A stretch of DNA of 10,950 nucleotides, taken from positions 1 through 10,950 of the forward strand of contig CAKUEZ010000068.1 of NCBI GenBank assembly GCA_934646965.1, read 5' to 3'. Shown piece by piece: positions 6,368-10,950 of the stretch. The notes below the pieces were generated by a model. It saw only the letters and a program-made list of their open reading frames with translations, was not told the DNA's origin and did not search any database. Position 1 is the stretch's first letter; every line of letters begins with the position of its first letter. The translations under genes were made by a program, and so were the position numbers. This DNA is from an uncultured Collinsella sp. Its GTDB lineage: Bacteria > Actinomycetota > Coriobacteriia > Coriobacteriales > Coriobacteriaceae.

Positions 6368-7432
6368 ATGAGTGATTTCATCGTCGCGCCCGGCGAGATC
6401 ATCAAGGAATACCTTGATGCGCGCGGTTTGACCCAAAAGGAAGTTTCGAAGCGTACCGGCGTGAGCGAGCGCCACCTCTCCCAGCTTCTGAACGGGAAGA
6501 CCAGGCTTACCGAGGACATGGCGCTGAAGCTTGAGAAGGTCATGCCCGACGTTCCCGCGAGTTTTTGGCTTAACTATGAGGTCAAGTATCAGGAGTACCT
6601 TGCCCGCGAACGCGAGGAGGCGCATCTGGAGGAGCTTGACCTTAAGGAGATCGCCAAGAGGTTTCATTTCAAGGAGGCTTTTGGACGTGTGGGCGGCATG
6701 TCCCTCGTTGAGCAGGCTATCGCGATGCTGAAGATACTCGGCATTACGGACTTTGACCGCTATGGGAATGCCGTTCCCGACGGAATCGAGTTCATGCAAG
6801 ATGGTGGCGATTCCGAAGCCGTTGTGGTTTGGCTGGGGCTCTGCAAAGAAGAGATTGAGGAGCAGAACGACACTGAGAACTCTCCCGAATACTCCAAGAA
6901 GGATTTTGTCGATGCCATCTCCTATTTGAAGGACGTGGCCTCTAACACCGATTTCATGGCTTCGCTGAAGAGCTGCCGCATGCTGCTCAACTCGGTTGGC
7001 GTTTACTTGGTTTATAGGCCGGCTATCGCCAACGCCAAGGTACGAGGCGCCCTAACGTATTATCTCGGGCATCCGACTATTTACATCAGCGGACGCTACA
7101 AGACCCATGGCGATGCATGGTTTGCGATTGCTCATGAGATTGGGCATCTCCTCGACGGGCTTGGACAGAAGGGTACAGACATTTCTATTGATGACCCAAA
7201 GTTCAAGAGTTCTGACGAGGACGACGCGCGTGCCAATGTGTATGCGAGAAAGTTTTTTGTAGACGAGGACAGCTATCAGTCGTTCGCATCTACTGGAGAT
7301 TTTTCCAGCGCCGCCGTAAAGAGCTTTGCCGCTTCTCAGGGAACGCCTCCGGGGATCGTCGTCGCCTTCCTGCAGCATGACGGCTTTGTGCCATTTGCTG
7401 AACTGAACGATTTGAAGGATCGCTTTAACTAG
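6368..7432 (+). CDS. HigA-like Xre antitoxin fused to ImmA/IrrE-type zinc peptidase
   Basis: This 354-residue protein combines two modules. Residues 1-75 form an Xre/HigA helix-turn-helix domain: APGEIIKEYLDARGLTQKEVSKRTGVS with SERHLSQLLNGK, and then the HigA-typical PASFWLNYEVKYQEY. Residues 200-300 contain a peptidase-like domain with AHEIGHLL (255-262), where His256, Glu257 and His260 form the zinc-binding HExxH, plus a DDARANVYARKFF segment (285-297) that matches the downstream ExxAN-type signature with Asp in place of the usual Glu. Classical HigA is only about 100 residues. The expected roles are to neutralise the upstream toxin and repress the operon; the peptidase may cleave itself or a partner in response to a signal, as ImmA/IrrE relatives do. 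ATG 6368 follows GGAGAGGAG and starts the conserved HigA N-terminus. Confidence 0.85.
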   Translation: MSDFIVAPGEIIKEYLDARGLTQKEVSKRTGVSERHLSQLLNGKTRLTEDMALKLEKVMPDVPASFWLNYEVKYQEYLAREREEAHLEELDLKEIAKRFHFKEAFGRVGGMSLVEQAIAMLKILGITDFDRYGNAVPDGIEFMQDGGDSEAVVVWLGLCKEEIEEQNDTENSPEYSKKDFVDAISYLKDVASNTDFMASLKSCRMLLNSVGVYLVYRPAIANAKVRGALTYYLGHPTIYISGRYKTHGDAWFAIAHEIGHLLDGLGQKGTDISIDDPKFKSSDEDDARANVYARKFFVDEDSYQSFASTGDFSSAAVKSFAASQGTPPGIVVAFLQHDGFVPFAELNDLKDRFN

Positions 7433-7443
7433 GGGGCGGAGCC

Positions 7444-8562
7444 GTGTACGTAATCGCCATCAAAAATCGGCAAAGCGAGTTCGCAGCGATGAAGATTCTT
7501 CAGGAAAAGAGCCTGTTACGCGACGACATGATTCCTCTTGTAGAGGTCATTCAAGAGAAGTTTACCTACGACAATAAGATTGACCCGTTTACAGGCGAAA
7601 CCGTTCGCGAGGAGAAAGTCTGCAAGGGCGGGAAAATAATCCACCGAGCAGTAAAGGACTTGTCCTCTCCGCATGACGTTACGCTTGAGAAGATTGCCCG
7701 ATTATTCCCCAATCGCCCTGTATTGGTCGACTACTTCAGGTGCGATCTCAGTAGATACCGTTATAAGCCTGACAAGATTCCCCTCGTCATTCAACTCAAC
7801 AGAGACCTCGGGCTATACAAGACCAAGGTCCTCGGAATTGCTGCGTACCCAAACTTGATTCCCATCATCACTGTTAAGCGTGGCATTGACGCGCTGAAAC
7901 CCGATGAGGTTTTGGCGCTTGCGGGTCAATTGAGGGTGGATAATCCGGCACAGCGAATTGCGATTCGCATCGACGACCTTGAGGGCTATGAAAGTGCGGT
8001 CAAACAAGTTCTGCGGGCGGACGATTTCCTTCTGTATGATTTCAACGAGCAGCCGATTCGCTCGAAGCCAATAGAGTGTATGCAGCTTCGGCGCCTTAAT
8101 CTTCCCGCCCATCTTATCGCGCTTTGCTCTCCAAGGGCGAGAAACTCCACTGGCAAGGATTTCCCCAACGGAGACTATGCCACCATCATCAACAATAGCC
8201 ACCTCGACACCTTTGCAAACTATGGTTTCCAAGGTGTCGGCGATTACGGCGGACTCCGCGACAACCTTCCATACGGAGGAACGAACAAGGGGCGAGCCCT
8301 TGCCGTTCTCTATGATGGCTCGAGGAACGAATTCAAAACCTTCGTGAACGACGACTATGATCGCGGGCCAAACGGCTACCAGGACATCATCCCAGCCATC
8401 TTGGCCGACGCCACGCTTAACCCCAAAGGGAACTGCCTTGCCCTTGGCATTGTTGCTGAAAAATACGCTCGAGGCACGCAAAGCACCTTTGCCGAGTGGA
8501 TTAAGTACACGCTTATCCGCTATATACAGCAGCTAACAGAATCTTCGAGGGTGTTTCAGTAA
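7444..8562 (+). CDS. sce7725-like / beta-protein-family protein
   Basis: This 372-residue protein begins 11 bases after the HigA-peptidase stop and is the third gene of the same transcription unit. I place it in the sce7725 family, related to phage beta proteins. The reasons are the N-terminal pattern (YVIAIKNRQSEFAAMKIL, then PLVEVI), the middle section NLIPIITV (137-144), the strand-rich RIAIRIDDL (171-179), the later DDFLLYDF (193-200) and GVGDYGGLRDN (264-274), and a neighbouring sce7726-type gene, its known partner. The biochemical role of this family is not established to my knowledge; a link with phage defence is suspected. GTG 7444 is preceded by GGGGCGGAG at short spacing. GC content is much lower than in the transketolase genes, which suggests transfer. 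Its last 7 bases overlap the convergent neighbour. Confidence 0.72.
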   Translation: MYVIAIKNRQSEFAAMKILQEKSLLRDDMIPLVEVIQEKFTYDNKIDPFTGETVREEKVCKGGKIIHRAVKDLSSPHDVTLEKIARLFPNRPVLVDYFRCDLSRYRYKPDKIPLVIQLNRDLGLYKTKVLGIAAYPNLIPIITVKRGIDALKPDEVLALAGQLRVDNPAQRIAIRIDDLEGYESAVKQVLRADDFLLYDFNEQPIRSKPIECMQLRRLNLPAHLIALCSPRARNSTGKDFPNGDYATIINNSHLDTFANYGFQGVGDYGGLRDNLPYGGTNKGRALAVLYDGSRNEFKTFVNDDYDRGPNGYQDIIPAILADATLNPKGNCLALGIVAEKYARGTQSTFAEWIKYTLIRYIQQLTESSRVFQ

Positions 8563-9377
8563 ACAATCCCCGGCTCTAACCTGTTGCGGTAGAACCACTC
8601 ATAATCGATGCCCAAGATTCGCGGCTTGACTTTGCAGAAGTGCTCCCAGTAGGCACCGTAGCGTTGCTTGAGATAGGCCTTGAACAGCCGGTTGATTTTG
8701 GCCTGGCTGTTCTCGGCAAGACACTCCTGGACGATGGCGGGCTTTGACATGCCCCCGCCGTCGATGCCGAAGGTCTCGCAGAGGGCGCGCTTGGGCATGA
8801 CCGCGAGCTGCTTTTCGGAGTCCAGGTTGGTGCTTTTGATGGCTTTGCGCTGTGCCTTGAAGTGATAGGAGCCGTCCCTTGCGTCCTGGCTGTAGGAGTA
8901 AATCCCACAGGCCTCGGGGACGTAGCTTGGCAGTTCTTGCCAACGCTTGTCGGACGTCACGACGTAGACGGTCTCGAACACGTCGAAGTAGTCGCTCAAC
9001 TGGCCCTCGAGACGATCGAACGTGTCGAGGTCGGTCTTGATCTCGTAGGCGGCGCTGTGGCCGTTGACCTTACACATGTCCACGCGGCTGTTGCCGATGG
9101 GAAGCTCGAAGATGGAGATGTTCGCGGGGCTCAGCGGAAAGAGGACCCTATCGATGAAATTGGCCTTGATGGTGGCTTCGTTCGGGTAATAACCCATCAC
9201 CAAGTCGTTGATGGTCCTTCGGGCCGCGTATTTGGAGTCGAGCGCGGGGGCGAAGTCGCCGAGGACGTCTTGGATGATGGAGATGAGCTTGGATTCGGAG
9301 AGAACAGTCGAGTATGAATCGTAGAGCCGCTTTGCAGTCTCCCTCAACTCTATGTCATCAAGTAGCATGGTCTCCAT
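8556..9377 (-). CDS. sce7726-like protein with PD-(D/E)xK nuclease signature
   Basis: This 273-residue protein matches the sce7726 family. The core is SRVDMCKVNGH (97-107) followed by AAYEIKTDLDTFDRLEGQL (109-127) and the strand FETVYVVTSD (134-143). Asp100, Glu112 and Lys114 form a D...ExK arrangement typical of PD-(D/E)xK nucleases, with Glu91 a possible extra acidic ligand. Residues 180-273 form an extra C-terminal region with no motif I recognise. ATG 9377 was chosen because GGAGGT lies 4 bases ahead and the protein then starts METMLLDDIELRETA; the open frame further upstream is low-complexity and not conserved-looking. A TAAAAT at about 20 bases before the start could be a -10, but no -35 is clear. 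It runs against the sce7725-like gene instead of beside it. Confidence 0.78.
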   Translation of the reverse strand: METMLLDDIELRETAKRLYDSYSTVLSESKLISIIQDVLGDFAPALDSKYAARRTINDLVMGYYPNEATIKANFIDRVLFPLSPANISIFELPIGNSRVDMCKVNGHSAAYEIKTDLDTFDRLEGQLSDYFDVFETVYVVTSDKRWQELPSYVPEACGIYSYSQDARDGSYHFKAQRKAIKSTNLDSEKQLAVMPKRALCETFGIDGGGMSKPAIVQECLAENSQAKINRLFKAYLKQRYGAYWEHFCKVKPRILGIDYEWFYRNRLEPGIVY

Positions 9378-9586
9378 CGTTACCTCCGATGGGAATTTTA
9401 CCATGATGGCCCAAAAACGCTTCTTAAGTTCGGTGTGTGTAACCCAGTGGGACGTATTTCTTCGGGCACTGCCGCCTTGCGGCTCCGATGCGCGGTTGAC
9501 TTTTTGACGCCCGCCTAGGCTGCTCTTGATGAGTAACCAGGCGGGCATCTTGTTGTGCTTGCCGTACGAGCGGAAAGGCGGTTCTC
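9378..9586. other. Intergenic region with hairpin-forming repeats
   Basis: No gene is seen here. It holds the start region of the sce7726-like gene, a GCCGC-CTT-GCGGC hairpin (9471-9483), and a longer-range inverted repeat at 9509-9546. A 34-codon open frame on the plus strand (9414-9508 region) has no ribosome site or motif and is not called. Confidence 0.5.
9509..9546. repeat. 8-bp perfect inverted repeat around a 22-nt loop
   Basis: GCCCGCCT (9509-9516) and AGGCGGGC (9539-9546) pair exactly. The pairing extends outward by GA/TC beyond a single mismatch. It lies at the border between the sce7726-like gene and the phage-like remnants. Neither side has a clean T-tract, so it may be a weak terminator, an element end or a protein-binding site. 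Confidence 0.4.
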
Positions 9587-10042
9587 GTGAAGGAGGGCTC
9601 GAATGGCGGGCAAGCGGACGAGGCGCAGCAGCAAGAGGCGGGCTCGGAAGACGCGCAGGAGCAAGGGGAAGTGACGGCCCTGGGCGGAGCCGGCGACGAC
9701 TACCAGGCGATGCTTGCGAAGCGGGACGAGCGGATCGCGGAGTTTGAGGCACAGGTGGCCGATGCCTCCGCTTCCAAGGAGGCTGCCGAGGCGCTTCGCG
9801 GTGAGATCGAGGCGGTGAAGACCGCCGCTACGGACGAGCGCGTGGAGTACGAGCTGCGCCTCGTGGGCGCTCGCAGCGTAACGGCGGCCAAGGCTCTGCT
9901 CGCGGATCACGGCGGCGACGTGGTGGCGCTCAAGGTGTCGCGCCACGTGGGCGACGGCGTGGAGAGCGGGCCAACGCCGGCGGCCCGCGCCGTGCTGGCG
10001 GAGCTTAGCGGCGCGGGGATCGCATTCTGCGGGGTGGCGTGA
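9587..10042 (+). CDS. Coiled-coil protein, possible fused phage scaffold and connector remnant
   Basis: This 151-residue reading frame has strongly GC-rich third positions and looks coding. Residues 1-35 are rich in Gln, Glu, Gly and Ala. A coiled-coil stretch (about 42-95) leads into GARSVTAAKALLADHGGD (residues 93-110), which resembles the end of phage scaffold proteins of the GP20 type. The remaining residues, with SRHVGDGVES (117-126) and a hydrophobic GAGIAFCGV end, look more like the C-terminus of a head-tail connector. This would fit a deletion that removed the capsid gene between them. GTG 9587 follows GGAAAGGCGG at 5 bases. The family resemblance is recalled from pattern and is not verified; an independent small protein is possible. 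Confidence 0.5.
   Translation: MKEGSNGGQADEAQQQEAGSEDAQEQGEVTALGGAGDDYQAMLAKRDERIAEFEAQVADASASKEAAEALRGEIEAVKTAATDERVEYELRLVGARSVTAAKALLADHGGDVVALKVSRHVGDGVESGPTPAARAVLAELSGAGIAFCGVA
9603..9674 (+). CDS. Possible 23-residue arginine/lysine-rich peptide, overlapping frame
   Basis: ATG 9603 lies 5 bases after AAGGAGGG, a better ribosome site than that of the overlapping longer frame. It opens 23 codons (MAGKRTRRSS...) with 13 Arg or Lys and no acidic residue, ending at TGA 9672. It lies in another frame over the Gln/Glu-rich start of the 9587 gene. Such a basic peptide is also what a shifted reading of GAG/CAG-rich coding sequence would give, so chance is a serious alternative. Confidence 0.2.
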   Translation: MAGKRTRRSSKRRARKTRRSKGK

Positions 10043-10058
10043 TGCCGGGGCGGCGCCG

Positions 10059-10286
10059 ATGCGGCGGTCGCTTCTGCCGGACGCGATGAGCGTGCGGGTG
10101 CCGTTGGAGGACGGGTTCATACGGCTCGGCGCGGGTCGTAAGGCGCGTGCGTCCCATGTAATGGGGGAAACCGCAGCCAGCGATGCTTGGTGTGTGGCGG
10201 ATATGCGAGGGGGTGGCAGGCGGAAAGGGAGCTTATTCACTTTCCCAAACCGCTCTGGTCATTTGAACGAGGCGCGATCTCTTTGA
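10059..10286 (+). pseudogene. Stub resembling a phage minor capsid protein, degraded
   Basis: The open frame starts at ATG 10059, 16 bases after the preceding stop, with GGGGCGG ahead of it. Its first 20 or so residues (RRSLLPDAMSVRVPLEDGF) resemble the N-terminus of phage minor capsid proteins of the gp10 type, which follow scaffold and connector genes in head modules. After about residue 22 the translation loses any protein-like pattern (Arg, Gly and Ser rich), consistent with truncation. Calling it a pseudogene is inference from this change and from the short length. Confidence 0.35.
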
Positions 10287-10574
10287 GCTTCTTGGGAGTC
10301 GGGGGCGCAGGTTCAGTGCGACAGAGCTGATATGTGCTCACGTTCCGCGCAAAGTTGCCGGATTGTCGATATGAGGAGAATGCCAGACGGGCTTATCGAG
10401 GAAAGCGGCCTGCTATACGTCGGCGTCACTCGCGCTCGAAAGGCGGCATATGCCTCCGCCTCGATGCAACGCAGGACAAAATCGGGAGACTGTCAGGCCA
10501 CCTGTCCCTCTTGTCTAATGTCTATTCCGGGTATTGCGCCTGTGAGCTGGGCGGTGATGGATACGGAGAGCTGA
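10287..10574 (+). pseudogene. C-terminal remnant of a UvrD/PcrA-type helicase
   Basis: In the frame ending at TGA 10572-10574 the translation contains LIEESGLLYVGVTRARKAAY (about 10398-10457), a close match to helicase motif VI of superfamily 1 (EERRLLYVAxTRA...). About 35 residues later comes PSCLMSIPG, which resembles the PSRFLxEIP end of these proteins. The rest of the helicase (Walker A, motifs Ia to V) is absent from this window, and the frame opens only at 10287 after a stop. ATG 10332 has no convincing ribosome site. The remnant keeps its normal distance to a strong terminator at 10656. It is a fragment, not a functional helicase. Confidence 0.6.
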
Positions 10575-10655
10575 CTTCTGGTGCTACGAGACGTGTCTGC
10601 TATGGCCGTGAGAGCCGGTCAGTGTTCCATATCGGGTCCAAAAAGTAAGAAAAAT

Positions 10656-10704
10656 GCGGCTGAAGGTACAGGTACCCGCAGCCGCTAAAAGCCCTAGGGC
10701 TTTT
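10656..10704. terminator. Double-hairpin bidirectional terminator
   Basis: Two hairpins lie in a row. The first has GCGGCTG (10656-10662) paired with CAGCCGC (10679-10685), plus an inner GGTAC/GTACC stem. The second is the perfect 18-bp palindrome AAAAGCCCTAGGGCTTTT (10687-10704), ending in four T on the plus strand. On the minus strand the first hairpin is followed by ATTTTT, so it can also end transcription in that direction. It lies behind the helicase remnant and insulates the next gene. Confidence 0.85.
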
Positions 10705-10745
10705 CACAATGATTGAAGTATGCCCGATTGAGGCGGACGGGGGAA

Positions 10746-10760
10746 GCGCTTGGAAAGCGC
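10746..10760. repeat. Short perfect hairpin GCGCTT-GGA-AAGCGC
   Basis: Six-base arms are separated by GGA. It lies between the double terminator and the small open frame at 10785. No function can be read from it. Confidence 0.3.
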
Positions 10761-10784
10761 GGACCATCCATCAGAGGAGTTCGG

Positions 10785-10889
10785 ATGAAGTTGATATTCA
10801 TGGCGGCCGACGGGAATCCAAGGCGCGCCATGCTTCTTATGTGCAGCAAAGCTAATGCTGCTAAAATACAAAGCGCTCATGTAGTTTAA
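10785..10889 (+). CDS. Possible 34-residue small protein or leader peptide
   Basis: ATG 10785 follows AGGAG at 5 bases, a good ribosome site, and opens 34 codons (MKLIFMAADGNPRRAMLLM... to TAA 10887-10889). The frame ends 23 bases before the GTG of the next gene. The putative -10 of that gene lies inside it, so either the peptide is not made or it has its own upstream promoter. No family is recognised; it could be a chance frame. Confidence 0.25.
   Translation: MKLIFMAADGNPRRAMLLMCSKANAAKIQSAHVV
10843..10867 (+). promoter_or_regulatory. Extended -10 promoter with an inverted repeat in the spacer
   Basis: TGCTAAAAT (10859-10867) is an extended -10 element (TGnTAAAAT). Just upstream, GCAGCA (10843-10848) and TGCTGC (10856-10861) form a perfect inverted repeat that reaches into the extended -10 and could be an operator. 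The -35 is weak. The downstream GTG begins 45 bases after the -10. Confidence 0.45.
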
Positions 10890-10912
10890 ACGCACGACGA
10901 TAAGGAGCACCA

Positions 10913-10950
10913 GTGGGTAACCACTTCCGTACCTCCGGTGCGGGCGATGA
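10913..10950 (+). CDS. Start of an unidentified protein, cut by the window edge
   Basis: GTG 10913 follows AAGGAG at about 6 bases, and the frame stays open to the end of the window, giving a short hydrophilic N-terminus (VGNHFRTSGAGD). Too little is present to name a product. The position behind a terminator and an extended -10 promoter supports the start of a new transcription unit. Confidence 0.6.
   Translation, partial: MGNHFRTSGAGD

Noticed and set aside
9660..9674. Possible -1 frameshift site (G GGG AAG) joining the basic peptide frame to the 9587 frame
   Set aside because: The run does not allow standard tandem slippage in the A site, no stimulatory structure was evident, and the GTG start makes a shift unnecessary.
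10704..10910. 68-codon minus-strand frame at the right end
   Set aside because: It has no ribosome site or motif, starts inside the promoter region of the next gene and ends in the terminator palindrome.
1..10950. CRISPR arrays, tRNA or rRNA genes, insertion sequences
   Set aside because: No regularly spaced repeats, cloverleaf-like sequences, rRNA stretches or transposase motifs were seen on either strand.

Overview
The window looks like chromosomal DNA from a high-GC actinobacterium, most likely a Coriobacteriia member such as Collinsella. This is an inference from the split two-gene transketolase, the GC-rich codon use of the housekeeping genes and the mix of accessory genes; no rRNA or other marker gene is present. 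Base composition is uneven: a sampled 60-base stretch in the transketolase (1441-1500) is 73% GC, one in the ABC permease (2461-2520) is 57%, and one in the sce7725-like gene (7501-7560) is 47%. The middle of the window therefore looks horizontally acquired.

Layout. (1) 21-1794, plus strand: the two subunits of transketolase, closed by a strong hairpin terminator at 1848-1892. (2) 2085-5641, minus strand: a four-gene operon read from right to left, made of an ECF-type sigma factor, a six-helix membrane protein of unknown family, an ABC ATPase and an ABC-2-like permease. Two of its three junctions overlap by 8 nt, which suggests translational coupling. (3) 5642-6030: a spacer holding an orphan protein-coding fragment and then a well-formed promoter with two head-to-tail 19-bp palindromic operators. 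(4) 6031-8562, plus strand: a HigB/RelE-like toxin, a HigA-like antitoxin fused to an ImmA/IrrE-type zinc peptidase (HEIGH motif), and a protein I assign to the sce7725/beta-protein family. (5) 8556-9377, minus strand: an sce7726-like protein with a PD-(D/E)xK nuclease-type signature, meeting the sce7725-like gene tail to tail with a 7-nt overlap. (6) 9378-10704: a gene graveyard holding a coiled-coil protein that resembles a phage scaffold joined to a head-tail connector end, a minor-capsid-like stub, and a C-terminal UvrD-type helicase remnant ending at a bidirectional terminator. (7) 10705-10950: a possible 34-codon ORF, a promoter-like site and the first codons of a new plus-strand gene.

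The most interesting unit is 5963-9377. An autoregulated toxin-antitoxin pair whose antitoxin carries a protease is transcribed through an sce7725 gene, and that gene's usual partner, an sce7726-type putative nuclease, lies on the opposite strand. This resembles a composite defence or addiction module: the TA pair could stabilise the sce7725/sce7726 pair, or the HigA-peptidase could sense and regulate it. That interpretation is inference. The gene assignments rest on motifs read by eye, with no database search.
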